NCBI GenBank assembly: GCA_963752495.1
Contig: CAVVYJ010000003.1
Coordinates: forward strand, 248,001 to 312,000
DNA from: CAVVYJ01 sp963752495
GTDB lineage: Bacteria; Pseudomonadota; Gammaproteobacteria; Burkholderiales; Methylophilaceae
Length of the DNA: 64,000 nt
Direction: 5' to 3'
The notes under the pieces are model-generated. The model was not told where the DNA came from. It was given only the letters and a program-made list of their open reading frames with translations, and did no database searches. The stretch's first letter is position 1, and each line of letters begins with the position of its first letter. Shown here piece after piece: positions 9,241 to 16,855 of the stretch. The translations under genes were made by a program, and so were the position numbers.

Positions 9241-9311
9241 TAATCCGATACATAGCCATGCAGCACGTAAGAATTTATTTTTTGTAATGTAGTACGTGTC
9301 ATTTTTGACTC

Positions 9312-9971
9312 CTAGAAAACATACGCTTGTATGTAGCTGATGGTATTTTTGGGGCCAGAAACTCTGGCAGTTACTCGATACATTGGACTAAGCGAATAAT
9401 TTTGTAATCCACCTAATTTTTGATCTTCCAAATCGGCCTGTGAATTGCCGCCAGTGCCCGAAGAGCCCATTAGGCAAATTGCGGTTGAAGCAGCTCCTTC
9501 ACTACGGCACATACGCTCTATTACATATTGCACAGTGTTGCCAGTAATTGGATCAAAACCCGGCGATCCCGCTGGAAAACCACTGCCTGTAGCTAATCGG
9601 CTTGTCACACCCGGTGTCCAAGCAGCACCATCTGGCCAGGTATCACCCTCATCAGCTGTGAGTGCTAATATTCTTGTTCTTGCATAATAGCCATTAGCGG
9701 GAACAGAAACATTGATGGCACCAGCACCCCTAATCCACTCCATGGCGGAAATCATACCTGTATCAGCAACGGTAGTCGCTGATTGTTTAAATGCCAAATT
9801 ACCTGCAACCAGAACACCTGTGTCCACAGATCGAATAAGCGCTGCAGCAGCAAGCGACATTGCGACTAATGCTATAAGCGCAAAAAATAATACTAGGCCT
9901 CTTTGTGCTTTAACCGCCGTATGCATTAACCCACGTTTAAGATTACGCTGCGATAGATTTTTTGTACTCAT
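9312..9971 (-). CDS. pilX: Type IV pilus minor pilin assembly protein PilX
   Basis: The start chosen is ATG at 9969-9971, which overlaps the pilW stop (ATGA) and gives 219 residues beginning MSTKNLSQRN. A short basic segment is followed by QRGLVLFFALIALVAMSLAA, the membrane helix of PilX N-terminal domains. The rest is an extracellular domain ending ISYIQAYVF, like other PilX proteins. PilX works with PilV, PilW, FimT/FimU, PilE and PilY1 as a priming complex at the pilus tip. It ends 9 bases before the pilY1 start. Confidence 0.88.
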   Translation of the reverse strand: MSTKNLSQRNLKRGLMHTAVKAQRGLVLFFALIALVAMSLAAAALIRSVDTGVLVAGNLAFKQSATTVADTGMISAMEWIRGAGAINVSVPANGYYARTRILALTADEGDTWPDGAAWTPGVTSRLATGSGFPAGSPGFDPITGNTVQYVIERMCRSEGAASTAICLMGSSGTGGNSQADLEDQKLGGLQNYSLSPMYRVTARVSGPKNTISYIQAYVF

Positions 9972-11017
9972 AGCCACTGTCCCGACCAAGTCATATTACG
10001 TAAAGGAATAACCATTTGATATAAACGATACCGATATTTCTGCCAATCTGCGTTAGCACTTAAATCAATTACCGGGCCACCTGCCCATGTTGTGGGTGCA
10101 ACGGTTGTTACATTTTCTTTTTCTTGCACGCCATTACGCGCCACTATGGCCAAACGAATTGCACGAATACGATTGCGATCTGCAATTGATGGAGTCACCC
10201 AAGCATTCGTTGCATCCACCCATGCGGTAATCTGATTACTCGTAGAGGTAGCTGAAACACCATACTGTGCCTGCATGCTCACGATATCCGAGATTACTGG
10301 CTGGTTATTGCTTTCTAGCTGATTATTATTGATTCGGAATACAAATTGATTTAAGGCGCCCAAACAAGACAATCTCGCATAATCTGCTGCAGAAGACCCG
10401 GTTGACATCGCCGCGACATCTGGGCCCATCAATGTGATGTTCGTAAAATCAGTAGTATTTAAGTTAGGATTGGCCACGGGATCTACAATTCCCGCGCTAC
10501 ATGTGGTGCCACGCACTACAAGGGCTATGTTACCAACAGCACATCCCATCGTATTTTCCACACCAAATAATGTACCACCCACTGGCTTGGAAATGACATT
10601 CACAGGCAAACCTCCAGATGCACTATTAAAGTAACGCACTGTAATTTGATCGCTGCCTGCTGCACCACCATCAGTAATGGCAATTGGGAAAAAATCCACT
10701 TGTGGCGTTGCTGGGAGTCCATCGTTGTCGATGGTGGATGGATTACACTTAAGTGGGGAATCGTTCTTAAGACTGCTTGCATCGAAAATTGGTAAGCCAT
10801 AGCCTGCCATTTGTACTTGCCGCTGAATATTGTACATAGCAATATTGCCATTGAGTTGAGCATCGGCAGAACCTACCGTTGTACGTTTTTGCCCCTCGAA
10901 TGCTGCGATTGTTTGCATAATTGCTAACGTTGCTATTAAGCCAATTACGAGCCCAACCATAATCTCAACCAAAGTGAATCCATATTGGTTAACTTTGTTT
11001 ATTTTTTTTATGTGCAT
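9968..11017 (-). CDS. pilW: Type IV pilus minor pilin PilW
   Basis: The start at 11015-11017 puts the type III prepilin signal at the N terminus: MHIKKINKVNQYG, then the mature FTLVEIMVGLVIGLIATLA, with Gly before the cleavage site and Glu at mature position 5. The product has 349 residues, usual for PilW. The C-terminal domain is the poorly conserved PilW globular part. It overlaps the end of pilV by 10 bases and the start of pilX by 4, consistent with translational coupling. Confidence 0.9.
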   Translation of the reverse strand: MHIKKINKVNQYGFTLVEIMVGLVIGLIATLAIMQTIAAFEGQKRTTVGSADAQLNGNIAMYNIQRQVQMAGYGLPIFDASSLKNDSPLKCNPSTIDNDGLPATPQVDFFPIAITDGGAAGSDQITVRYFNSASGGLPVNVISKPVGGTLFGVENTMGCAVGNIALVVRGTTCSAGIVDPVANPNLNTTDFTNITLMGPDVAAMSTGSSAADYARLSCLGALNQFVFRINNNQLESNNQPVISDIVSMQAQYGVSATSTSNQITAWVDATNAWVTPSIADRNRIRAIRLAIVARNGVQEKENVTTVAPTTWAGGPVIDLSANADWQKYRYRLYQMVIPLRNMTWSGQWL

Positions 11018-11409
11018 GTTGGGCACCCTCTCACTACATAGGCGTTTGCCTGATAATTGTGCTGATCTTCGCCAGGCACTTGCCATGTAACTGTCACTGT
11101 AATCCTATCAGCTACAGGTTGTTGTATTACCATATTTCCATTTGGCAAACTGGCAACTGAAAAAGTCCCTACATAGTTTGCTAGATTATTGGGGTCTGCC
11201 CATAAGAGCCCCAGTTGTTGTTGCGCAAGATAACTTGCCTCTGAGCGATAATTTGCCTCCGTGGTGTTTTTCACCATAGCACCCTGCAAACCAGCAAGCG
11301 CTAGAACACCAAACGAAAAGATTAAAATCGCAATCAAAGCCTCTAATAGCACAACCCCTTGTTGAGATTTTGTTTTTAATGGCATTTTGTTAAACTTTTG
11401 CTTAATCAT
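11008..11409 (-). CDS. pilV: Type IV pilus minor pilin PilV
   Basis: The 133-residue product starts MIKQKFNKM and has the prepilin motif QQGVVLLEALIAILIFSFGV with Glu at mature position 5, followed by LALAGLQGAMVKNTTEANYR, typical of PilV. ATG at 11407-11409 is preferred over an in-frame GTG at 11418 because an AAAGGG ribosome site precedes it and it clears the fimT stop. The C terminus is cysteine-containing (RGCPTCT). Confidence 0.9.
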   Translation of the reverse strand: MIKQKFNKMPLKTKSQQGVVLLEALIAILIFSFGVLALAGLQGAMVKNTTEANYRSEASYLAQQQLGLLWADPNNLANYVGTFSVASLPNGNMVIQQPVADRITVTVTWQVPGEDQHNYQANAYVVRGCPTCT

Positions 11410-11411
11410 CA

Positions 11412-11936
11412 CTAACACCCTTTTGGATCTGGCAGACTAAATGCAGGATCACACATACGTGCTGCACCGCTTGTAGTTACCTGAATCGTTAAATCTCGAC
11501 TATCAGCTGCACTTAGCGCTGTAGTATCAACATCTACCTGTGTAAAACCTGAAACACGCAAACCTAAATTACTAAAAATTACATTGCCACCTGCGGGATT
11601 AACGGTAACAGTCGCTGCCGATCCATCTCCCATATCTCTTTGCTCAATCGTTGCAGGACAGTTTGCCGTTGCGGCTACACAGCCTACTGTCCAGGCAGAA
11701 TTCCCACCCACAAGAGAAAACTGTACACGAGCATTTTTCAGTACTGCTTCAGCTCTTGCTTTTTGAATGCCATTTAGAATCGACTCAGCAGCGTTGCGAA
11801 CTTTTGAATTCTCAATCCATTCACGGTAGCTCGGCACCGCAAACGCTAGCACAATACCAATCATGACAACCGCAATCATTAGTTCAATCAAACTAAAACC
11901 GCGAGACTTAGAAGAATTCTGACAACAAACTAACAC
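11412..11936 (-). CDS. fimT: GspH/FimT family pseudopilin
   Basis: This 174-residue protein has a type III signal RGFSLIELMIAVVMIGIVLA and the GspH/FimT continuation FAVPSYREWIENSKVRNAAE, with KARAEAVLKNARV further on. It probably starts with GTG at 11936, overlapping the pilE stop by 7 bases. It is one of the minor pilins initiating pilus assembly. It could equally be called FimU; the two are hard to tell apart by sequence. Confidence 0.88.
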   Translation of the reverse strand: MLVCCQNSSKSRGFSLIELMIAVVMIGIVLAFAVPSYREWIENSKVRNAAESILNGIQKARAEAVLKNARVQFSLVGGNSAWTVGCVAATANCPATIEQRDMGDGSAATVTVNPAGGNVIFSNLGLRVSGFTQVDVDTTALSAADSRDLTIQVTTSGAARMCDPAFSLPDPKGC

Positions 11937-12364
11937 ACGCCACCCTTCTTACGAATCCAGCAAGTTGCATTTGTGGAATAACCTGACCCTCCAACCCCTG
12001 TAGTACGCTTAAGATTGGCTTGGTCAACATCGAACACAAAACCTGCTGCTACGTTTGCTCCTGTAGCAGTGATGGTATAAGCGGTAGCACTTAAATTTGA
12101 ACATGCAAAATTGAAATTTTGCCCCGCAGGTGTTGCACAAGGAGCTGCGGCACCTGCTCCTACATAAGTGCGATTATCTTGAAAATATTGTTCCATCTTG
12201 ATGCGTCTATCTGCAAGGCCAGACGTAGCCTCTGCTAAACTTGATTGAATCACATAATCTCTATAGCTTGGAATAGCAATAGCCGCCAAAATACCAATAA
12301 TCGCAACTGTTATCATCAACTCAATTAGCGTGAACCCTTTTTGTGTCATCTTTAATTTATTCAT
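11930..12364 (-). CDS. pilE: Type IV pilin-like protein PilE (minor pilin)
   Basis: The 144-residue product has a perfect prepilin leader and helix: MTQKG then FTLIELMITVAIIGILAAIA, followed by IPSYRDYVIQSSLAEATSGL. The C-terminal part has a disulfide-type pair of Cys and the ending CWIRKKGGVC. It is the first gene of the minor-pilin operon, so it is more likely the minor PilE than the major PilA. The region upstream (12365-12539) holds the operon promoter. Confidence 0.9.
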   Translation of the reverse strand: MNKLKMTQKGFTLIELMITVAIIGILAAIAIPSYRDYVIQSSLAEATSGLADRRIKMEQYFQDNRTYVGAGAAAPCATPAGQNFNFACSNLSATAYTITATGANVAAGFVFDVDQANLKRTTGVGGSGYSTNATCWIRKKGGVC

Positions 12365-12539
12365 TTTAGTGCCCTTTTTTGGTTGATTGAATCATGCCAA
12401 AGCTTACTCTGTCATGTCTAGTGCTATCCGATATTCGGTAATATTCCAAGAATAAACGGTAAAAACCATCGCTATTCTGCCTTATGAGTGATTCAATGAT
12501 AAAATATCCGAATGACAATAAAGACATGCCGAACACATC

Positions 12540-12710
12540 ATGCCTAATAAATTTTTGATACTATTTGCGCTAAGTTGCTATAGCCTGCTAATAAGTTGCG
12601 GTACCAAAGGACCGCTGTATATTCCTGAGCAGCGCTACCCGCAAAAAGAGCCCACGCAGGAATCCCCAAAGAACAACCCCGCGCCGCCTTTGCCAGACAA
12701 GGCATATTAA
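12540..12710 (+). CDS. lptM: Small lipoprotein, LptM (YifL)-like
   Basis: A 56-residue protein starting ATG at 12540 has a signal sequence ending in the lipobox LISC (Cys20) followed by GTKGPLYIPEQRYPQKEP, and a Pro-rich tail. CGxKGPLY right after a lipobox, directly upstream of lysA, is the hallmark of LptM/YifL, which in E. coli binds LptD and helps its disulfide maturation at the outer membrane. lysA starts 2 bases after its stop, so the two are co-transcribed. Confidence 0.85.
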   Translation: MPNKFLILFALSCYSLLISCGTKGPLYIPEQRYPQKEPTQESPKNNPAPPLPDKAY

Positions 12711-12712
12711 TC

Positions 12713-13966
12713 GTGAGTGCATTTAACTTAAAAAATGGCGAACTACATGCCGAAAATATAGCGCTTGGCCAAATTGCAAAAGAGTTTGGCACGCCTTGTT
12801 ACGTTTACTCAAAAAACACGCTCACACAAGCATTCAAAAAATTTCAGTCTGGCTTGATAGATACAAACCACTTGATTTGCTTTGCGGTAAAAGCCAACCC
12901 CAATATTGCCATTTTGAACTTATTCGCAAAGCTTGGTGCAGGCTTTGATATTGTTTCTGGCGGTGAATTAGCGCGCGTGCTTGCCGCCAACGGTGATCCG
13001 CAGAAAGTCGTATTCTCGGGCGTCGGCAAAACTGAGGATGAAATGCGCGCAGCGCTTAAAGCAAATATTTTATGCTTTAACGTGGAATCTGCGAGTGAAT
13101 TAACGAGGCTAAATGAGGTTGCAAAAAGCATGGGTAAAATCGCACCTGTCTCGTTGCGCGTTAACCCGAACGTGGATGCTAAAACACATCCTTATATTTC
13201 AACAGGCTTAAAAAATAATAAATTTGGTGTGGCATTTGAGGACGCGCTTCATGTATATCAACAAGCTGCCGCCATGCCAAATATCGCTGTGCATGGTGTT
13301 GATTGCCACATTGGATCACAAATTACCGAGCTATCGCCCTTTATTGACGCACTTGAACGCGTGCTAGGTTTAGTCGACGCACTTGAAGAAAAAGACATTC
13401 ATATTAGCCACATTGATGTAGGCGGAGGTATTGGCATTACTTACAGCGATGAAACGCCACCCGAATTTGAAGCTTATTCAAAAGCGATTGTAGATAAGTT
13501 AGCCAATAGAAAAGTGAAATTACTATTTGAACCGGGTCGAGCGTTAGTGGGTAATGCGGGAGTGTTGCTCACAAAAGTGGAATACATTAAACACACGGAA
13601 AGCAAAAACTTTGCGATTGTAGACGCTGCAATGAACGATCTGATGCGGCCAGCTTTATATGATGCTTATCATGATATTGTAGCGATCAAACCACGAGATG
13701 GCACCACTACAAACTATGAAATCGTAGGGCCTGTGTGCGAGAGTGGAGATTTTTTAGGTCATGATCGCACGCTAAATTTAGCTGAGGGCGACATACTCGC
13801 TATCAAATCTGCGGGTGCTTATGGCATGAGCATGTCCAGCAACTACAATACACGGCCACGTGCGGCAGAAGTGATGGTAGATGATGGCAAAGCTTTTGTA
13901 GTCAGACAGCGTGAAAAAATTATAGATTTATTTGCTCTAGAAAATACACTACCTCCACCAAATTAA
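12713..13966 (+). CDS. lysA: Diaminopimelate decarboxylase
   Basis: The 417-residue product is a PLP-dependent alanine-racemase-fold decarboxylase that converts meso-diaminopimelate to lysine. Key motifs are FAVKANPN (Schiff-base Lys near residue 60), HGVDCHIGSQI, HIDVGGGIGI, EPGRALVG, and GPVCESGDFLG with the conserved Cys. The start is GTG at 12713. It follows the LptM-like gene and has no obvious strong terminator behind it. Confidence 0.97.
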   Translation: MSAFNLKNGELHAENIALGQIAKEFGTPCYVYSKNTLTQAFKKFQSGLIDTNHLICFAVKANPNIAILNLFAKLGAGFDIVSGGELARVLAANGDPQKVVFSGVGKTEDEMRAALKANILCFNVESASELTRLNEVAKSMGKIAPVSLRVNPNVDAKTHPYISTGLKNNKFGVAFEDALHVYQQAAAMPNIAVHGVDCHIGSQITELSPFIDALERVLGLVDALEEKDIHISHIDVGGGIGITYSDETPPEFEAYSKAIVDKLANRKVKLLFEPGRALVGNAGVLLTKVEYIKHTESKNFAIVDAAMNDLMRPALYDAYHDIVAIKPRDGTTTNYEIVGPVCESGDFLGHDRTLNLAEGDILAIKSAGAYGMSMSSNYNTRPRAAEVMVDDGKAFVVRQREKIIDLFALENTLPPPN

Positions 13967-14014
13967 GCACCCATAAAAAAGTTGCGGATTTAGATACTTA
14001 GGCGTAAATTGTCG

Positions 14015-14033
14015 TTAAGAGGAAAACTCTTAA
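14015..14033. repeat. Perfect inverted repeat upstream of the small lipoprotein gene
   Basis: TTAAGAG at 14015-14021 and CTCTTAA at 14027-14033 form perfect 7-base arms around GAAAA. It lies between lysA and the 63-residue lipoprotein gene and ends 34 bases before that start codon. It could be an operator or a weak hairpin behind lysA; no T run follows. Confidence 0.5.
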
Positions 14034-14067
14034 ATAACTATATAAATCAAGCTCAGGGAGAATTAAA

Positions 14068-14259
14068 ATGAACAGATTTTTACTTGCCTTAATGACCATG
14101 TTATTTGTAGTTGGCTGCGCGACTAAATCGGGCGGTTCTAATTGGACTGGTGCTACTGGTACGCCGATTGATATTGGCGATGGCGCGGCGCTAGAAGAGG
14201 TTGCTGCTTATGACGATGAAGCTGTTGAAGCTTTACCTGATATGGTTGCTGCAGAGTAA
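14068..14259 (+). CDS. Small acidic lipoprotein, unknown function
   Basis: The 63-residue product has a signal sequence MNRFLLALMTMLFVVGC with a lipobox ending at Cys17, then a Gly/Thr-rich stretch and a strongly acidic tail (EEVAAYDDEAVEALPDM). No family is recognised. A good ribosome site (GGGAG) lies 8 bases before the ATG and a terminator follows, so it is a single-gene unit. The lack of Asp at +2 of the mature protein (Ala-Thr instead) favours the outer membrane under the E. coli sorting rule. Confidence 0.75.
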   Translation: MNRFLLALMTMLFVVGCATKSGGSNWTGATGTPIDIGDGAALEEVAAYDDEAVEALPDMVAAE

Positions 14260-14280
14260 TATCTAGCGCATAACAAAAAG

Positions 14281-14312
14281 AAGCGAAATAATTAGAGGCT
14301 TCGCTTTTTTTA
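14281..14312 (+). terminator. Rho-independent terminator after the small lipoprotein gene
   Basis: AAGCGAA at 14281-14287 pairs with TTCGCTT at 14300-14306 around a 12-base loop, followed by a run of T. It also lies just beyond the end of purU on the other strand. Confidence 0.75.
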
Positions 14313-14329
14313 TTGTCTGTATCATTTAA

Positions 14330-15184
14330 TCAGTCAAATACTACCGTCTTATTCGCGTAAGGCAAAATACGATTATCGATATGCCATCGCACAGCGCGAG
14401 ATAAAACCACACGCTCAAGATCTCGGCCTTTCTGAATCAAATCTTCCACTTGGTCACGGTGCGAAATACGAGCGATATCTTGCTCAATAATCGGCCCTTC
14501 ATCCAGCACCTCGGTCACGTAATGTGCGGTAGCACCTATCAATTTAACACCGCGCTCAAAGGCACGATGATAAGGCTTGGCACCAATAAATGCTGGCAAG
14601 AAAGAATGGTGAATATTAATAATGCGTTGCGGGTAGCGTTTCACAAACTCTGGTGACAATATCTGCATATAACGCGCCAAAACGATTAAATCAATTTTAT
14701 AGTCATCAAATAACTTGAATTGTGCGGCTTCTGCCTCTTTTTTATTGTCTTTACTCACCTCAATATGGTGAAAATCAATACCATAAAATTTGGCCAAAGA
14801 CTCGGTATCCCGATGATTGCTAATAATTAGTGGAATTTCACATGCCAATTCACCATTTTTATAGCGATGTAACAAATCTACTAGGCAATGATCATATTGC
14901 GAAACCATGATCGCCATGCGTGTTTTGTGTTGCGAAAGCTTGAGCTGCCAATGCATGCTGTATTTACTTGCGATAGGCTCAAAAGCTGCTTCAAATTTAC
15001 TCGTATCTATATTAAAACCAGCCAAATCCCATTCTACGCGCATCAAAAATAAGTTATTTTCTGCATCTTGATGCTGGTCTGCGTGTAAAATATTGGCATT
15101 ATGCTGATATAAAAAATCGGCAATGCTAGCGACAATGCCTTTTGCATCAGGGCAGGTAATTAAGAGTGTTGCGGAATTTTTCAT
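14330..15184 (-). CDS. purU: Formyltetrahydrofolate deformylase PurU
   Basis: The 284-residue protein has an N-terminal ACT domain (LITCPDAKGIVASIADFLYQ) and a C-terminal formyltransferase-like hydrolase domain with NIHHSFLPAF and GATAHYVTEVLDEGPIIEQD, which carry the catalytic Asn/His/Asp residues. It hydrolyses 10-formyl-THF to formate and THF. In a methylotroph this can return C1 units from folate to formate oxidation, which fits the NMG operon elsewhere in the window. The open frame continues upstream, but the start at ATG 15182-15184 matches the family and avoids overlap with ispH. Confidence 0.96.
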   Translation of the reverse strand: MKNSATLLITCPDAKGIVASIADFLYQHNANILHADQHQDAENNLFLMRVEWDLAGFNIDTSKFEAAFEPIASKYSMHWQLKLSQHKTRMAIMVSQYDHCLVDLLHRYKNGELACEIPLIISNHRDTESLAKFYGIDFHHIEVSKDNKKEAEAAQFKLFDDYKIDLIVLARYMQILSPEFVKRYPQRIINIHHSFLPAFIGAKPYHRAFERGVKLIGATAHYVTEVLDEGPIIEQDIARISHRDQVEDLIQKGRDLERVVLSRAVRWHIDNRILPYANKTVVFD

Positions 15185-15259
15185 AGTTTTTAATTTAAAT
15201 ATTTGTGACATTATACCTGATGCGCTAACGCACTTAAATAACATGACAACTAATTGAAT

Positions 15260-16237
15260 ATGAATCAAAAAACTGCCGCTAAACCAACCACTATAGTACT
15301 GGCAAACCCGCGTGGTTTTTGTGCTGGTGTTGACCGTGCGATTGTAATTGTGGAACAAGCTTTGGAAAAATTTGGTGCGCCAATTTTTGTACGTAACGAA
15401 GTTGTACATAATAAGTTTGTTGTAGATGAGCTACGCGCAAAAGGTGCCATTTTTGTTCATCATCTCGATGAAATTCCAACCGGAAGTACTGTGATTTTCA
15501 GTGCGCATGGCGTATCAAAAGCTATTCGTGCAGAGGCCGAGAGCCGCGGTTTAATTGCGTTTGATGCCACTTGCCCGCTGGTGACTAAAGTGCACATTGA
15601 GGTTGCAAAAATGCGCAAGGCTGGCATGGAAATTATCATGATTGGCCATAAAGGCCATCCCGAGGTTGAAGGAACGATGGGTCAATCTGAAGGTGGTATG
15701 CACCTAGTAGAAACACCTGAGGATGTTGTAAAGATAAAAGTAAGTGACCCAGAAAAACTGGCTTTTGTGACACAAACCACGCTGTCTATGGATGATGCAG
15801 CGCGCGTGATTGAGGCGCTGCAAAGTCGTTTCCCAAATATCCACGCGCCTAAAAGTGATGATATATGTTATGCCACACAAAACCGTCAAGATGCCGTAAA
15901 AATCATGGCAAAAGATTGCGATTTAGTGATTATTGTTGGTTCCCCAAACAGCTCTAATTCAAACCGATTACGCGAAGTAGCGCAAAACCAGGGAGTTGAA
16001 GCCTATATGGTAGATAACGCTAGCTTTATTCAAACGAGCTGGCTCAAGAACAAAAAAAAGATTGGAGTATCTGCAGGCGCCTCCGCGCCAGAAGTTCTGG
16101 TAAAAGAGGTGATTGCAGCCTTGCAAAAGATGGGGGCAGCTGAAGTTAGCGAGTTACAGGGCGTAATAGAAAACGTTATTTTCCAGCTGCCTAAAAACTT
16201 AGTTGCTGCCCCTAAAAAAACAGCTAGTATTGAATGA
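15260..16237 (+). CDS. ispH: 4-hydroxy-3-methylbut-2-enyl diphosphate reductase IspH (LytB)
   Basis: The protein makes IPP and DMAPP in the last step of the MEP isoprenoid pathway. The family start motif LANPRGFCAGVDRAI has the first iron-sulfur Cys at residue 21; other Cys ligands appear in FDATCPLV and DDICYATQNRQ. ATG at 15260 is preferred over the TTG six bases earlier. It is divergent from purU, with 75 bases between the two starts for both promoters. Confidence 0.97.
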   Translation: MNQKTAAKPTTIVLANPRGFCAGVDRAIVIVEQALEKFGAPIFVRNEVVHNKFVVDELRAKGAIFVHHLDEIPTGSTVIFSAHGVSKAIRAEAESRGLIAFDATCPLVTKVHIEVAKMRKAGMEIIMIGHKGHPEVEGTMGQSEGGMHLVETPEDVVKIKVSDPEKLAFVTQTTLSMDDAARVIEALQSRFPNIHAPKSDDICYATQNRQDAVKIMAKDCDLVIIVGSPNSSNSNRLREVAQNQGVEAYMVDNASFIQTSWLKNKKKIGVSAGASAPEVLVKEVIAALQKMGAAEVSELQGVIENVIFQLPKNLVAAPKKTASIE

Positions 16238-16251
16238 AATCTATTTTTATT

Positions 16252-16327
16252 GCCGGTGTAGCTCAGTTGGTAGAGCGGTTCATTCGTAATGAAAAGGTCG
16301 GGGGTTCGATTCCCTTCTCCGGCACCA
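16252..16327 (+). tRNA. tRNA-Thr (anticodon CGT)
   Basis: The 76-base cloverleaf has acceptor strand GCCGGTG, D-arm GCTC-AGTTGGTA-GAGC, anticodon loop TTCGTAA with CGT at positions 34-36, T loop TTCGATT and an encoded CCA end. Two oddities are visible: a U-U opposition at 6:67 in the acceptor stem and a G-A opposition at 27:43 in the anticodon stem. The nudB start codon is only 9 bases after the CCA. Confidence 0.93.
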
Positions 16328-16336
16328 CTTTATTCC

Positions 16337-16789
16337 ATGAAAAAATATAAAACGCCCATTTCCTCGCTGGTGTTGATTCATACGCCAGATTTACAGGTGC
16401 TGCTTTTAGAGCGTGCCGACAAAGCAGGTTTTTGGCAATCTGTGACAGGTAGCCTAGAAGATCAAGAAACTCCGCGCCAAGCTGCCATTCGGGAAGTGTT
16501 TGAGGAAACTGGTTTAGATGCAACAGAATTTGATTTGCAAGATTGGCGAGCTAGCAACGTTTACGAAATCTACCCACATTGGCGTTACCGTTATGCAGAA
16601 GGCATTAAGGAAAACACAGAGCATTTGTTTGGGCTTGAACTACCTCAAAAACTGCCCATCAAACTCGCACCAGATGAGCATGTGCGTTACGAATGGGTTG
16701 ATTGGCGCGAGGCAGCAACACGCGTATTCTCATGGACAAATATTGACGCACTAAAGAGATTAGGTGAGCGTCACCATTTAATACTGTAA
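16337..16789 (+). CDS. nudB: Dihydroneopterin triphosphate diphosphatase (Nudix)
   Basis: From ATG 16337 the product has 150 residues, the same length as E. coli NudB. It begins KTPISSLVLIHT and has the Nudix box with AAIREVFEETGL and the NudB-specific tail YEIYPHWRYRYAEG and HVRYEWVDW. It removes pyrophosphate from dihydroneopterin triphosphate in folate synthesis. The start lies 9 bases after tRNA-Thr with no clear ribosome site, so its mRNA may arise by processing of a tRNA-mRNA transcript. Folate supply is relevant to C1 metabolism here. Confidence 0.92.
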   Translation: MKKYKTPISSLVLIHTPDLQVLLLERADKAGFWQSVTGSLEDQETPRQAAIREVFEETGLDATEFDLQDWRASNVYEIYPHWRYRYAEGIKENTEHLFGLELPQKLPIKLAPDEHVRYEWVDWREAATRVFSWTNIDALKRLGERHHLIL

Positions 16790-16855
16790 ATTTATCATTT
16801 ACATTTGTTAACGTTGTAAAATAAACCTTTTATGAATTAGTGCGTTAAGCAAACT

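Larger units (their letters stand above)
4632..9302 (-). pseudogene. pilY1: Type IV pilus tip/biogenesis protein PilY1, multiply frameshifted
   Basis: Conserved PilY1 sequence runs through this whole interval but changes frame at least eight times. The true start is ATG at 9300-9302, behind an AGGAG ribosome site 5 bases upstream, and gives a signal peptide MTRTTLQ..; a six-T (plus-strand) run at 9278-9283 then needs one more base to reach LRAAWLCIGLMLSG. The main readable pieces are 8491-9240, 7629-8513, 6248-7711, 6118-6333, 5796-6131, 5383-5802 and 4998-5243. The final frame ends with RVIWRELLDEQQ and TAA at 4632-4634. The corrected protein would have about 1,555 residues: secreted, a von Willebrand A-like N-terminal half and a C-terminal beta-propeller. 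PilY1 primes pilus assembly with the minor pilins and acts in adhesion. It is last in the pilE-to-pilY1 operon. Because all pieces keep conserved sequence, sequencing error is the likelier cause, though true inactivation cannot be excluded. Confidence 0.85.

Noticed and set aside
12365..12420. TGGCATG-like sequence upstream of pilE that resembles a sigma-54 promoter
   Set aside because: The -12 part reads TC instead of the required GC at the right spacing, so the match is too weak.
15185..15409. An open frame extends purU upstream by about 75 residues
   Set aside because: The extension has no PurU similarity, overlaps the ispH coding region on the other strand, and the ATG at 15184 gives the usual family length.
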